In this document: positions 10,268 through 24,226 of the stretch, one piece after another | Layout of the letters: every line of letters starts with the position of its first letter | Position numbering within the stretch: position 1 is the stretch's first letter | From: Rachycentron canadum | Taxonomy: Eukaryota > Chordata > Actinopteri > Carangiformes > Rachycentridae | Length of the DNA stretch: 64,000 nt | Direction of reading: 5' to 3' | Assembly: GCA_038496675.1 (NCBI GenBank) | Contig: CM076659.1 | Location: 20,298,716-20,362,715 of the forward strand | The notes under the pieces: generated by a model | What the model saw: the letters and a program-made list of their open reading frames with translations, nothing else | Told to the model about the DNA's origin: nothing | The model's database searches: none | Program-made: the position numbers and the translations under genes

Positions 10268-10348
10268 GTAATGATTTCTTGGAAGATTCTCCATATGAAC
10301 CTGTCAACAGCCGTCTATCTGATATTTTCCGCCTGGCTCCAATCATAG
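10268..10348 (+). CDS. gfra1: gfra1 exon: D1-D2 linker
   Basis: The exon has a CTTCCTCACAG acceptor and a TAG|GTAAGA donor. It completes the split glycine at residue 116 and encodes GNDFLEDSPYEPVNSRLSD followed by IFRLAPII (residues 116-142), ending in phase 1. LEDSPYEPVNSRLSDIFR is a hallmark of GFRA1 (mammal: NDLLEDSPYEPVNSRLSDIFR). The next mammalian exons are an alternatively used five-residue exon (DVFQQ) and the D2 exon starting VEHIPKG; neither is recognised downstream here. The 3' end of the gene (D2, D3 and the GPI signal) is therefore beyond the right edge. Confidence 0.96.
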   Translation, partial: VMISWKILHMNLSTAVYLIFSAWLQS

Positions 10349-12091
10349 GTAAGAACAAAAAAAAAATCTGCTTTGTGGAGGATTTCGCTCCATCCCTTAG
10401 TATTTTTTTTTTTTTTTATTGTTTCAATGGTCACCTGTCTCAGTTGAGATACGGTTAAGCTCCAAGCTGTGCATGCTCTCACCGAAGGTTATCTGTGTGT
10501 CGAGTATTTATCCTCCCTCATCCTCTCCGCTATCTGTCTTTCTCTCCCTCGTTCTTGTCCCAGCAATATTGCATGCTGGCTGGAAGTGACCTTGCACAGG
10601 GAGCTATAGTTCTGAGTCTCATCAAGCAGTGGATAAATGTTCTGGACGTAGACGGAGGGCTCTGTGTTGCTGGTGCATTTTGCTGTGGTTTTAAGCAGCT
10701 TTCCTCTTGTGGCTGTTCGAAGCCACTTGTTGAAAAGAGTGTGAGTGAGTAGCTCTGTGAGTAATGTGGAAGAGGATGACAGGCATTTTTCTGTTCAGAT
10801 CTGTGGTTGGGAGCAGTGCCAACCCAAGCCTCTAGATGGCGATGTTATTCCCTTCTTCACAGCCACTTGGGTACTCCGAGGTCCCATGGTTGAGACTGCT
10901 GTGGGTATTTGAGAGCCTGACGTACGCATGTGGCGCAGTCGTGTAGCTGCTTACATTTTCATTATTACACTGCAGGTGATGAGCGCCGTGTCAAATCAAA
11001 CAGACACTCTGCCTCCACATCTTCAAATAACAAGGCTGATATTTTGACCCCTTTTGATGGAGCCTTTTGTTTCTGTTACCTCTGTCATTTTAATCTCACA
11101 ATAGGCTGATTTGCCCTAAACCAGAGCATCTACAGTAGGGAGAGATCATAATGTGGGTGGCGAGATACAGATAAACAAAATTTTTGATTGGGCAACGACT
11201 TCATGACCAGTTTGAGTCTGAAGAAACACCATTTGAGAATCCAGATTTTTTTGTCTTCTCTCCTCTTGTTACTCTCTACAGAAAAAGGTGAGAACTTTCA
11301 GAGGAAGTAAACTGCACCATGTCACACTATACTATACACTCTATGTCTGTGGCCCTTAATATGCCATCCGGTCTCAGTAAGAACAAGACACCCACAGGCT
11401 TGAAGGAGTGAGAATAGACAGATTTATTGTGTCACTCTTATAGTGAAGGCAGGCACTCCTTATTTGATGTCCAAATGCCTCCTTATGTTGATTGACGGCT
11501 TTGGATGTACATATATCTCTCTCTGCGAGCAGCAGAGATCAAGCATCATATCAGCCCAAGCCTGTCATTAAGGCAAAGTTAAGGAGAAAGGGGATAATTA
11601 TTCTAATTTTTAATTAAACTATAGGTTGTTTTTTTTTCTTCCTTGTGTTTAATTTATTGCTTGTCAATTTTTTTTTAAATGTGCACTGAGAGTCCATGGT
11701 GAAGTCTTAAAATAGGTCCATTCTGACCAGCAGTACAAAGTTCACGTATATTTATCAAATAAATAAATAAACCTCACATTTGAGAAGTTGGAATTAGTAA
11801 AGATGCTTTCTATTTTTGATAATCAATGAAAGACTTGATCAAGCTTTAGATTTGTTGATCATTTTCTTTGGGTTAATTAGGTGGGTTGCAATCTTTTTCC
11901 CTGTGACCTGAAGCAATGGACATTTTAAGAATTCTATTTGCCTTCAAACTTTTCTCTGTAGCCCAGAAGTTCTGTATGAAGGTTTACCAAACAAAGGGAG
12001 AATCAAATCGAGAATAAAAAGTGTTGAGCAGTGCCTTGGAAAAATGTCAGGAAATGTCAGGGTGCAGAAAAGAGCTGGGTGAAAAGATGCT

Positions 12092-12530
12092 GTGGTATCT
12101 AACACTGCACTTTACGAGAGCATGATCATGAATGATATCGCATATTTAGCAGTAATGGCAAGATACTTTGATTCGATGGTGTTCCTGATGTGGTCAGGAA
12201 ACAGGGGCGCTATCAGATTAATTGAGGAAAAAGTTTGTCATACCATCATGAAACTCTACTGCATGACACACTGGGGAAACCTCTGTGGAGTTATGGCTAC
12301 AGTTAAAGGTTATTAACTTCATGCTTAAACGATCAACTCTGACACACCAACATCTCAGATCCCTACTCAAGGTGATGGACTGCATATACAAAGATATCCC
12401 CCTCCACTCTGCGGTTAGTTTTGCCGCAAAGTTATGGAGCAGTTTTGTCTGCTGCTTTGATGCATCAAGGCCAAGTCGATTCAGGACTAGAGGATGCAAA
12501 GTTGGTTGTTTTGAGCACTTTTGATGGCAA
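12092..12530 (+). pseudogene. hAT-family transposase relic (ZBED/GTF2IRD2-like)
   Basis: Two overlapping plus-strand frames read like the catalytic core of domesticated-type hAT transposases. The first contains ESMIMNDIAYLAVMARYFD (compare ES-x-D-x-ND-x-AQL-x-x-x-x-RYFD) and then GAIRLIEEKV and LYCMTHWGNLCG (compare the family's C-x-x-H-x-x-NLC). The second frame continues with INFMLKRSTLTHQHLRSLL and DIPLHSAVSF (compare INFIRS-x-x-LNHRQF-x-x-LL and D-x-PLHTEVRWLS). There is a frameshift near 12300, an apparent internal deletion after RYFD, and loss of W and G in the expected VRWLSRG motif. It is dead. The 164-codon open frame on the opposite strand (12712-12218) is its shadow. Confidence 0.7.
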
Positions 12531-13219
12531 GGTAGCAATCTGTCCTTGTAGCGCAGCATCAGCACCATTGAAATATACAAATACACAAGCAAACTTGAGT
12601 CTGCGTTCATAGCACGAACTGAAACTCTCAGAAGTATGGACACGTGTTCTTGCCTCCGACTGATTGAACACACAGGACATGGGATTGAAGCTGATTGAGC
12701 AGCAGAGGTCAATGCTGCGGGTGGCTAAATTTGCAGAGCTACGGTAACAACTAGAAACCACAGAACCTGCATGTTCACCTGCTGGGCCTCTGGACTGCAG
12801 AAGTTTAGCTGTCTCGAGATCATTACATTGGCTTTGCTGGCAGTATTAGTATCTAACCAGAAACAGGGATGTTGTTATAATGTATGTTATCGAAGGATAC
12901 TGCAGAAAGGGATCAAGCTAGAAGTAGAATCATTTCTAATAATTACAGAAGAATCTGGAGCAGGAGGTGGAAGGCTGCAGGGGTGAGGGTTAATCAGTGA
13001 ATAGCAGGGTGAGGCGAAGAGGACATGGAGTACAGAAACAGAAAGCATGAGATCACTCTGCCTCCTCTGCCATTTCTGTGGAAATTAAAGGCCAAGGTGA
13101 CAGGAGAAGGATTGAGGCAGAAATGATTAGAGGTTAGAGCAGGTTTTTGATCACGATGACGGCTTGTGTGTTTCACTTCTGAGGTTCAGGTCAATGAAGT
13201 GAGCAGAGAACAAGAAATA

Positions 13220-14330
13220 CAGTGCTGCTTGAAAGTTTGTGAGCCCTCCAGACGTGGTCACTGTTTTGTAAAATTAAAATAACCTTATTACACATACATC
13301 CAAATAATGGACACAGAGACAAAAACAGATATATTTTCATATATTTTCAGAAAAACAAAAAATTTAACATGTGCAAAAGTATGTGAACCCTTGTATTAGC
13401 AGCTGTGGCTCCTCCTTTTGCAGCCATTACTTCAACCAAACGTCTTCTGTAACCACTGACCAGTCTCTCATCTGCTTATGGGGATTTTTGCCCACTCCTC
13501 CTTGCAGAACTCAGAGAGGTTGGAGGGACATCTGGTATGTACCAACTTCTTCAGGTCTCGCCACAACATTTCAATTAGATTAAGGTCCGGACTTTGACTG
13601 GGCCAATCCAGAGTACGAATCCTCTTTCTCTGAAGCCATTCCTTCGTAGTTTTGCTGGAAAGCTTTGGGTCATCGTCTTGTTGCATAATCCATTTTCATC
13701 CCAGCTTCAACTCCCTGACTGATGGCAGGAGATTCTGGTCAAGAATTTGTTGATATGCTGGAGAATTTATGGTTCCTTAGATAATATGGAGTCGTCCAGG
13801 TCCAGAAGCAGAAAAGCAGCCCCAGACCTTCACATTTCCACCACCATGCTTCACTGTTGGGAGGAGGTTCTTTTCTTCATCTGCAGTGTTGGCTTTTCTC
13901 CAAACATGTTGGTTTTGATTGTGCCAAATAATTCTATTTTGGACTCGTCTGTCGGACGTCCAGAAGGCCTCTGGTTTGTCCAAGTGCTCTCTGGCAAAGT
14001 TGAAACAGGCAGCTTTGATTTTTTTTGAGAGCAGAGGATTCCTTCTAGCAACCCTTCCATGAATGTCATGGCTATTCAACTTTGAGTCTGTTACCTTCTT
14101 GACTGAAACAATGCAGCTGGGGGTTCACTTACTTTTGCACAATCACTAATTCCATGTTTCACGTAGTTTTTGGGCTACTTAAACAAGTCAAACTAAACAA
14201 GTACATGCAATTGATAAACATATATCTGACATTTCATACATAAAAACTGATGATAAAATAAGAAAATCATGGTAAAACAACACAAACACCTAAACTGCTC
14301 AAGGGGTTCACATGCTTTCAAGCAGCACTG
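13220..14330 (-). mobile_element. Tc1/mariner-type transposon, internally deleted copy
   Basis: The element is bounded by a perfect 16-base inverted terminal repeat, CAGTGCTGCTTGAAAG, and flanked on both sides by TA (13218-13219 and 14331-14332), the Tc1 target duplication. A second, inner pair of repeats (GTGCAAAAGTATGTGAACCC near 13371 and its inverted partner near 14121-14141) gives the IR/DR layout of fish Tc1 elements. The length is 1111 bases against about 1.6 kb for complete fish elements. The transposase lies on the minus strand; its N-terminal DNA-binding part is missing, so this copy cannot be autonomous. Confidence 0.93.
13468..14079 (-). pseudogene. Tc1 transposase remnant (DD34E catalytic part)
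   Basis: Minus-strand frames carry Tc1 motifs in order: NSHDIHGRVARRNPLLS, then TDESKIELFG (first catalytic Asp, in a different frame), NLLPTVKHGGGNVKVWGCFS, then DDDPKLSSKTTKEWL (second Asp; usual DNDPKHTSK) and DWPSQSPDLNLIEMLW (catalytic Glu) up to EWAKIP. Coding is split over at least two frames, and the helix-turn-helix N-terminus is absent. It is a pseudogene within the element at 13220-14330. Confidence 0.92.
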
Positions 14331-17300
14331 TATACACAAAAGGCCACACAAACATACATCATTTTAAAACGGGGCCAAAATGAAAAATAATCTCTAGGGA
14401 TTCTCTAGTTATGCAAATTTAGGTCCTGTTTCACAGAGAACTTTGCATTTAATGTCGGAGTTATATTACAGTGCAGTAACCAATTAGATTGTTTTTTTCT
14501 TATTGTCTTATTGCCTATTGTCTTTTAGTTCTCTGAAGATTTGCTGTTTTCTGAAGTCTGCTATATCAACTGCACATTTCTTTTGAACATGTTTTTGGTC
14601 TTTAATGTACCTTCAATTTCACGCTGAAAGATGAAATGTTATCGATAGCTTTGATTCTACTTCATAGCAGAAATTTGTAAATTATATAGTGAGGTTCCTA
14701 GACAGCAGGTTGTGAAGCACTTGGGATTCAAGTCAGTGTGTCGTGTCTGTGGTCAGCCCCCTATCTCTGAACGTCTGTCATGTTTGTCTGGGTAAGGCAG
14801 ACAACTCCAGTGATCCAGGCTAAAGGAACAATAGCCAGGCTTGGTGATCCTGTAATTCCATAGTTGACCCTATGTCTCTGTCTGAAGACACTAATCTCTA
14901 GTGACACCGATACATGTGGAGCACAGATGCACAGACACTCAAACACACACACTGCTGTGGCCTGAACACCTGTTCCCAATGACACGTCCATAGGCGTCAG
15001 TCTGATTTCATTAGAGAGACATGTAGGGTGCAGCTGAAGTGGATATATGAATTATTATCTGATTTACAGAAAATCATTAAATTAAACTAACAGGGATTAA
15101 GATTTAAACAAACAGAATTTCAACTAGATGAAGATTTAAATGCTCTGCAAGAATAATCCCAAAAGTTTATCACACGTGAGCCTGTTAATCATTTGTGATT
15201 CCTCCTCATGTCATCATCTTCATCACTAGTCATTAGTCACCATGAATCTCTTTAGGTGGATGACTAATTTTTTACTAAATAATAGAACAGATTGAATGAA
15301 ATTGTATAAAACCCATATACAAGAAAGCTTAAATGACCAAATCAGATTTTGTTTCATGCAAATCTGAAATATAATATTCTAGTTAATAGATGTGCACATG
15401 CCACACAGCAGTTCCAGTGGATTAATTTAGCTTTACCTGGGGCAGAATGCCTTTGCCTCTGGGTCTGAGTCCAGTGAGTCACAGTAAAGTGTGAGCATCT
15501 CACTTCTCTGCACCAAAAAAAAAGAGCAGCTGCTGTTGCAGTGGAGCAGCAGGCGTTAATGGTTAATACCTCAGTGGTGCTTTTAGAAACATAAATATCA
15601 CATAAATCTGGGAAAAATGACTTAATATACTGTAGCCACAAAGCTGGTTGCACAGTCCTTAAAAATCTATTGTATATATATTTTGATATTTGATTCTTAA
15701 GCTTTAGAAAGAATATTGCTGATGTCTGAAGTGTATATTTACAGACATGTTGTCATCGCTGTAGCATCTTTAAGAATCTGAGATTGCTGTAGTTTTGTCA
15801 ATAAACACAATACAGAGTGAGTGTCATCTTGTATGTTTTTCGAGGTCCATGATGTGTTTCCTGAGCAGTGCACCTTTGCTGTTGGGAAGTCGCAGGGAGT
15901 GTTATAGAACCAGCCACACTGCCACTTTTCCTGTAGGCTGATGATTCAGTAGATGACACATAGATGATGTAGATGTCTTCTCTCCTCTCTCTCCACGCGC
16001 ACACCACACACTAATGGAAACTTTGGCTTTTTCTACTTAGGTCACAGTTAAGCATTATAAATTGTTTTCATAAAACAATCTAGAGCTGAACGATATGCAA
16101 AAAAATTATTTTGCAATTACTTTGGATATTGGATATTTGATGTTAGACAGTTGGAATGGTCATTTGTCATTTTGTCTTCACTTTCCCTTCTACATCTGGA
16201 GAAAATGATTTGTAGGCTGAGGTATCTTTGTGGCACCACACTACATTTATTTTTACAATTTTACAATTTGCCTTTATCTAAAACAATTGCAACTCTTGTG
16301 ATATGGATATTGCACTTGGCCATATTGCAACATTAATTGTGCAGACACACTTTTTAAAAGTTGCGTTGGACATCATATTTTCATTCCTTTGATGGCAGCT
16401 ATAAATCTGGAACCTTTGAACTGTACACAGGAAGTAGATGAACACAAGTTGTTTTTTTTCATGTTTGCCATTACATTTTTTAATGCAAGCTGTTGACTAC
16501 TTAGTACTAAAAATCCTTTCCCAACAAAATCCCTGTGTTAAGTCCCTTTATTTTTTATGCTCTACCTGTTTTGATGGTTTTAGGGGTCAGTGATTTCTGC
16601 TGCTGGCCTCCGTATTAGTGGAAAATGTGTGTTGGTTCATGCAACATGGAGGACATACACAGACACTGACAAGTGGGACACGGAATACTTAATGTGCTTT
16701 TACTGCATGTGTCGCATTTTCATTCACTACATTGATACATTTTGATGTGTAACCTCTCCGTGCACCACCGCTTTGTGAGAGTCGAGCTTTATAAATCAGC
16801 AAACAAAAAGTTAGACATCACACTGAGGAGAAAAACAATAATGTTCCGTCATTGCACATGATTTCATACAAGCTTAGAGGATGGAGAGAGCAGAGTTTAG
16901 ATGAAATGGCAGCCTTTCTCTTCACCAGTCGCCCATGTTTATGAGTCAGTGATCCATGCAGGAGGGAGCAACACAGAAACAGAGAACATTATTCTGAGAT
17001 TCAAGTGGATTTAGAATTACTGCCACACCATTTGGCCCCGGCCACTGGAAAATCAAAGCGGTGTAAGAAATGGATGGATACACCGCCTGGCCAGTTTCAT
17101 GTTAATGTATTCGGCTCAAGGTACCTTTTGTATCCTTTCAAAACATTTTCTCCACAGATTATTCCTTTTCCCTCCTCTACTTCGACTTCTTGTTCTTGTC
17201 CTCCTTTTGCATCATCTTGTTTTAAGACATTTTGAATATCTAAAATACATTACATGCCCAGCTCCCTTGATCATTGTGACCTCTTATTTTTAATCCCTGC

Positions 17301-20300
17301 AGTAAGAGAAAGCACAGCTGAAGTATGACTGACTGCATGTGAGGAGTGGGTGACATGAAACAGTTAGACAACATTTTGACACTTCGTCACAAAGATTACT
17401 GTGCAGTCCAAGTGCTCTGTTTGCAGATAAGACGGAGTGAGCCAGTTGTCATTTAGCATCAGAGAAGTACGATGAGAGGTAAGAGAAATGGAACACGGGG
17501 CAAAAAAGTGACACTGACCATAATCGACAGTCTGGGCAGCAGCCAAAAATGACTTAACGTGAATACAGCAGCTGTGGTCAAATGACGGGGTGGCAGTGGT
17601 TGAAAATGGATAAGAACATCACAGATTCCAGGAGGTGCGACCTATGAATAAAGATGAGCTTGCGCTACTATCATTTTCACTCTGGCCTGCAGACTGACCT
17701 TTTACAGTTGTTTGGCAGTTTTGAAGTGATAATATAGCATTTTAGGTTGGCAACACTGAAACTACTGTTTGTACTTTAAAACTTTATCCTAAACATAGCA
17801 TATATGGAATAGTATGATGGAATTTTTGCATTTTTCCAAATCTTTTCTCCTCTGTCTTTCCCTCACCTTGCATGTGAAGGGCATCAGTAACTGTAACTTC
17901 AATTCAACTAAATCTAGACAGATTTTTTTTAGTGTTGCAGCTATTTATCTCCAGCCTGTGCATGTTTCAGATTTTTTACAGGCGGCTACGCAGTAATCAG
18001 AAACTGTGTTCTCTGGCTTGTAATGAATTTTTCTCCTCATGGCTGTGTATTGATGTCTGTTTGGCTTAAACTCCCTCCTTAAGCTCTGTCCTCCTCCCAG
18101 TTGGCTGCTGCTGCATCTCTCTGTATATCACCCACTCACCACTTCGTAAGCCCCAATACACCAAAGCTCAATATTGTGTCTGTTCCATGTGTCAAGACTT
18201 CAAACGCATCTTGTCCTCCTCCCTCCCACTACTGAAGTCAACCTTGAAGCACAGTCACTGCAATGTGTGCATATATGTGTATGCATCGTGAGTGTGAAAA
18301 CATCTGTAAGTGCGTGGCCCCGGCTGTCAAGCCAAGGCAAGTGCTTCAAATCTCCCCGTGCTGACACGCAGGGCTGGGAGGCTGTCAGCACCACTCAACC
18401 ACTGGCTGCAGAGGAAGTCACTCTCATTATGAGCTGCCAATGTTCAGAGATAAGAGTGTCTGCTGCTATCTCTTTCCCTTCTTATGTTTGTGTGTACGCC
18501 TGCATCTGTGCGTGTGTTCATGTGAGTGCGAGATAGAGTCAGTGAGGGAATGCAGAGGAATTACAGAGGTAGGAGACATAATTTATTATGCTGTATCTTT
18601 TGGAGAGAGAGAGAGAAAGAGAGGGAGAGAGAGAGACTATCCTGACTGTTCTCTTAACTTTATTTTTCTGCCTTTATTTGTCCAGAGTTGGTTGACTGAG
18701 CACACTTCTTCTTTTTTTCTGTCGCTCCATGGCCTCACTTATTCAGTCAAATGTATTTGTTGTAGTGAGTTGCTGTGGCTATAAATCCTCCTACACTGTT
18801 TGCCATCAAGCAGATTTAGTCTTTACCTTATAGAAGTTGTTGAAGGAGTGGGTGTTTCTTTACTGTTTGTTAACCTTCAGCCGATCAGTCCTCCAAGTCT
18901 GTTAAAACCTACAGTAAACCTACAATAATCCTGATGGTTTCCACAATGTCATATGAAACAATACTTCAATGCCAAAATTTTGGGAATGTTTCAGTGTTTG
19001 TTTATCTATGTGCATCTATGCATAAGTACCGAAGTTACCATGGATGTCGTAGGTACCAGGAAGTGATTCTAACAGGATTGATGAGAGCAGTACAATAACT
19101 ACACATTACACATGGAAACATTTTGAATTTGACTCAGATCATCAAGGACAAGTTATAGATGTGTAGTCATAGACGTCAGGTATGTAAACAGTGCCGCAGG
19201 AGAAAACATCAGAGACCGATCTCAGCATCTCAGAGACAGATATCAGACCTGAGTTGAGGCTAAATGAGGTTCAGTTGTTCACTTTATGGTAACAACCTTT
19301 GTTGAATTTTCAATGTCCTCAAAGGCTAATGTTAACCTGTTCAGGTTAATGTAGCAAAACTAGGTGACTACACCAAAAACAATTACACCTCATGTGGTTA
19401 AACTGTGAAATAAATATGTTCTTCTAGACATAAGCTGATGATGTCATGAGTTTCCTGATTTTGTTTTATTTTGGTTTCACAGTCATGCACTTTAGCATCA
19501 TTTCCCAGAAAGCTACTCCTTCATCTTCATAAGCTAAATGATTCAGTTCCCTGAAGCTCAAATCATTCCAGCTGCATCATTAAAAGCAATGCTTTTCTTT
19601 TTCTGCATGTCAGTCACAGACGAGAGGTGCAGCTCTCAGCCCAGTCTGACTCACAGCAACTTTAATTTTGAATTTAAATTGGAGGCGGTTCCAGACAGTT
19701 TTATCCAGATTGCTTTCCTCTTCCACACACACTTTGTGACATGCATATTCATTCCTCGCTCATTGTTCTCCGCTTCAGCCTGAGTGCAAACTAGTTTCAA
19801 CAACATAAGATACAGAAGATTCCTTCCCATATGAAACACCTGCCCACAAACCATTTTCTGACAAACTCTGGAAGGTTGAAGAAAAACTTTAGACACATGA
19901 CAGCAAGTTTTGGCGATGTTAGCAGTCAGGTGGTGTGTCCACAGGGCTGAAAGGCATTTTAGCGACGTTTTTCAGATGTCTCTGACAGAAAATCCCTCCT
20001 TTTTCAATCAATCTGTCAGTCTGCAGCTCTGTTTTACTCACGCTATATACACTAAAACACGACCCAGAGCATATTTTTATAATTCAAGTCCATATTCCTA
20101 CATTTTACAACAAAACTGACTAAGGAATTTTGAATGCTGTCAAAACTGGCCTACACTGAACGTTGTGCCTGAGACCAGTGAGCACCAAAGCTGCTGCTGC
20201 TATAACATGATGCTGAAGCTGTGCCTCCTCTGTAGATGGTGCAAGGACAGAAATGCATTGACCCAACCTTTGTCCAGAACACAATATCTAAAAACAGTGC

Positions 20301-21985
20301 TGCCATGAACGAGCTAAACATCACATGATATGAGGTAGCTAATTATTAGAATATTAGCATACTAAATTTTGGTTTTACTTACTTTGGTTTAAGTTAATTT
20401 GTCTTTTACCTGTAGAAAGGGTGAAAGTTGTCTCTTTATTTTGTTGTTTTATTGTGTTTTAGTGGCCCCACCCCTCCCTCACCTCCTCCACTCTTGTGTT
20501 GTGCGAGTCCTCACCTACCGTGTGTCATCTGTTTGCAGTTCCCCTGTAGATCTCACCCTCTGTTTTCTTAAAGACTCCCAAATCCACTGCCGACATCACT
20601 GTCCCAGTGCCTTGTCTCATATGGAGCCTAATCAATACAGCGCTGTGTTAGATTGGAAACTTGAGGCTGTGTCTACAAGAATCTATTGATTTCCCTCTTC
20701 TTCCCCTGTTCCCTCCTTCTTTTCCACCCAAGCTCTTCCGTTCGGGCTGGGATCAAAGGATTTTATCCTTCAGCAAGGTTTGAGGTGTACAGTTCCAGGC
20801 TGAGGGCCGCTCCTGTGTTCTGAGAGGACACAGCCTGTTGGGGATTGGTGTTTTCACTGACCTTGTCTCATCTCTGTACAGTTGATTTTCAGCACAGAGC
20901 ATGAGAGTATCAATGTGAGCTATCCAGCGATTGTAAGAGATGTATGAAGCATATTTTCAGTTAAATATAGAGCTTGACATTATTGGTTCTTTGGGAGAAA
21001 AAGTAAGGCTCAAGGAAAATTCTACTACATTGTGGAAAAAAGATTATTCCGTTTCAGTGGTAGCTGTCAGCTTGCATTGTAAAATGTACGGTATTATGCA
21101 GCAGGGACTGAACCTAGATCAGATTTAATATGTATCCTTAAGGCAAGGTCCAAAGAACACCTTTATATTCCTTGTCTCACTGACTGTGTGACTCTTTGCT
21201 CATATATTTCATACATATATTTCCTCATTCCAAGCAGAAAATTCTCCTTCCCGTCACAGCTACTTGTCAGCTGGCCATTTAATTCACCACACTGTTTCAA
21301 AAATGACTGATCCAGCTGTGGGTCATTGGCAGAATAATTCTAACAGCAGCCATATCATCAGGTTGCCAGTCCAATCGCTGGCTGGCACAGCATGGGCCAA
21401 GAAAATCATTTAGTTAAAGGTGACCAGATTTGAGTCTCTCTGAGAGGTCTCTGATTGGATGTGAAGTTAGGGGGGGGGGGTTATTCATCATAGTTAATAA
21501 ATCCAGTTGACAGCTCAAATCAGCGGGAGGGAGCATGTGCCAGGTATGCCTCCCACTGCTGCTTTATACTGCATGCAAATACGGACAATTAAGTTTTCAC
21601 ATACACAGTTGCAGACCCCTACGCAGGTAGTTATACATGAATATGTGCGCACAGGCACTTGGGAACTCAGGACTCATGGGCAAAGGATGGATAGCATATA
21701 TATAGTATATTGAAATTCCTCAGTGAAACACTTGATTTAGATTAGTGTTCCCAAACTACTGTATGGTGTCATAGAAATGTTTCTGTTTTTGTAGTGTGCA
21801 AAAGTTTGTAGCGTTCAGCACCTTTGCAGACGTTTCATGCTGGAAGTGGAGTAGTAGTAAATTGCCAGTGTTATCAGTGAAACAGGAGTTATTTGTAATC
21901 CTTTCATCTCAAACAAACCTTCACTTTTCAACCAAATTTAACCCAGTTTTAACCTAAATAAGTAAATATATGAACGGTCAAACAA

Positions 21986-22300
21986 TGTATAAAGGTTGAC
22001 CTCCATGTGTTCTTTGATTATGAATCAGGTCTAGGTTCTACATTAATACTGTGAAAGTATCAAAGGTCTCAGTCCACAGAGAAATGCTCACAGCCTGTCT
22101 TCATAAACTGAGCCTTAAAAACAGCCAGCAGGGCTTCTGGAACTTTGTGATGTCACAACGAAACACTTTCTACTTTCAGATGTCCCAAGCCCTTCCCACC
22201 TGGACCCACCGTCCAACTTTGCGAGATTTGGTTTCTCTCAGTGTGAAATCTGCAATCTTTTTATTGTATATTTTTATTTGATCATGCAGAAAGCAGTCAT
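21986..22300 (-). mobile_element. TTAA miniature transposon, copy 1 (truncated)
   Basis: It reads in reverse the core shared with the copies at 27.9, 41.8 and 63 kb: 'gattatgaatcaggtctagg', 'aaaggtctcagtccacagag', 'tttgtgatgtcacaacg' and 'gatttggtttctct'. The family's left half, beyond the 'gatcaaat' motif, is missing. Its outer end, TGTATAAAGGTTG, is an alternative terminus shared with the 41.8 kb copy. Confidence 0.8.
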
Positions 22301-23763
22301 TCATCACAGTCATCGCCACAGATTTGCCTGCACCCAAATCTGCTTCAGCTTGTTTGCACACTTTATTATGCAGATTTAAGTTTTTGTGTGGCAAATAACT
22401 ACATTTGAATCAGCAAAGAAGAGGGGATTGTTTTAGTACAGCCTTGTTAAACATGTTATAATCACATTGTGTTTTGCTTGGCTGGCTGAGGCCGTGGCTG
22501 ACCAGTGGCAGGTGCGTCAGAGCCACGGCCTTGTGTTAAGCTGCTGCTCTAAGCCCTCAGCTGCACACAGTCAACCCACAGGATTAACTTCTCTCGGCTC
22601 CAAACGTCAGGGCTTTCGTTGTGTCTTAATAGAATTTCATACTCTATCAAAGCAAACCGGACTGGACTGAGTTAGACTCTTTCTTTCTTTTATACAAGTG
22701 GATTTGTAGTTATGCTTCTTCCTCTGCTAGAAAGTGTTGAAATGTCTCATTCTTACCCCAAGTCTCTGTTAGACCTCTACAACAAGTCTTGTTGTACTGT
22801 AGATATTGCTCAAATCCACAAAAGACAGATTTTACTGTCAGACTTGAACAGAGACGATGTTAACAATGGTATTAGTTGTTCTCCGATAGTAACCGTTTCC
22901 TGGCTTCATTTTTCTTCTTATGAATGTGAGTGTAACATCACACTCTACTGTACCAGCCAAAGCTGTTCATTCTGCACATCTGGTTTAGGCATTTGGCTCA
23001 AAAACTGTCCTGCAACATAAAGTCATAGTTCTTAAGTCAATGTATTGTATTATTTTTCTCACCTTGTTTCAGTCATATTGTTTTGTTGCATCCACCCAAG
23101 GCCTTGTTGTTATGCTCTTATCTGCCCATTCAGAAAAATAGGTTAAAAAAAACAAAAAACAAAACAGTTGCTATCATTGATGAGATTTTATATACTTGCT
23201 CTGTCAGGTCCATGTATCATTAGGACAATGGAGCTTCCGTTGCAAATGGTTGCTGATGCATGAAAAGGTTATTTGGGTGAGTGTGTGATCATCACACACA
23301 GCTTGCCAGTGTTCTGGCTTTATATGCTTTTGGGAAACTTGATCTCTTTTCCATTCCTACTGCAATTTTTACAGAACTCTATTGCTTCTTACTGGCACAG
23401 CAATATCAATTTTCTTTTCCTGCTTAAAACAGTCTGAAGGTCCGAACTGGTTGATTGGAATTTACACTCATTCCTGATTAAGCACGTTTGTCAATAGCCA
23501 CAGTGCGTCGCATTAAAGCAGTGTCTCTAACTAACAAACTCCTCTCTTTAGAGAATAATAGCCCCCCCACCTCTCCCCCCGCGCACTCTCGTTCTCTCCT
23601 CCCTTTGTGCTTCTTCTGATCACAGAACAGCAGCATCCCTGAAAAGCTAACACTGCCTTAAACACACATACACACACCCAAATACACCAACCAAGAGCCA
23701 CGACTGCACATGCACCCACACATGCACATATGCAAGAATGCATGCACCCGCTGGCACCCGAAA

Positions 23764-24136
23764 ACACACACACACACACACACACAGCACCCAGCTGAGT
23801 TCTTGTTCTGTGCCAGTCTTTGCTCTCAGAGATGTTAAATGAGGGCATTGATACATAAATTTGCATTTGTTTCATCCACAGTCGTCCTCCCAACTAAAAA
23901 TCTATAACTGCGTGCCCCCAATTTGCTAGGCAGCTTCAGATGCTTCTATTCTGGGCTTGTTTCATGTGAGTCGAGCATGGTGTTCGATCGATGCGGATGT
24001 GTGTAGACTCTCTTCGCACATAAGTGGGCTAAGCAGTGATCTCTCACCACGCCAAATGTTTGTCAATGGATAATCTATGGAAACGCTGCCCAAACTGTTC
24101 TTATGTTGCAGCTGTGCTTTTTATTTGTACTTAAAG

Positions 24137-24193
<57 letters not shown>

Positions 24194-24226
24194 TCTCACA
24201 CACACATACACACACACACACACAGC
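23764..24226. repeat. Microsatellites: (CA)n, then (CT)n followed by (CA)n
   Basis: A CA tract lies at 23764-23786; a CT tract of about 50 bases from 24139 runs into a CA tract ending near 24226. Open frames here (CVCVC, SLSLS) are products of the repeat. Confidence 0.9.

Noticed and set aside
12218..12712. 164-codon minus-strand open frame
   Set aside because: It lies antisense to the hAT transposase relic and has no family resemblance of its own.
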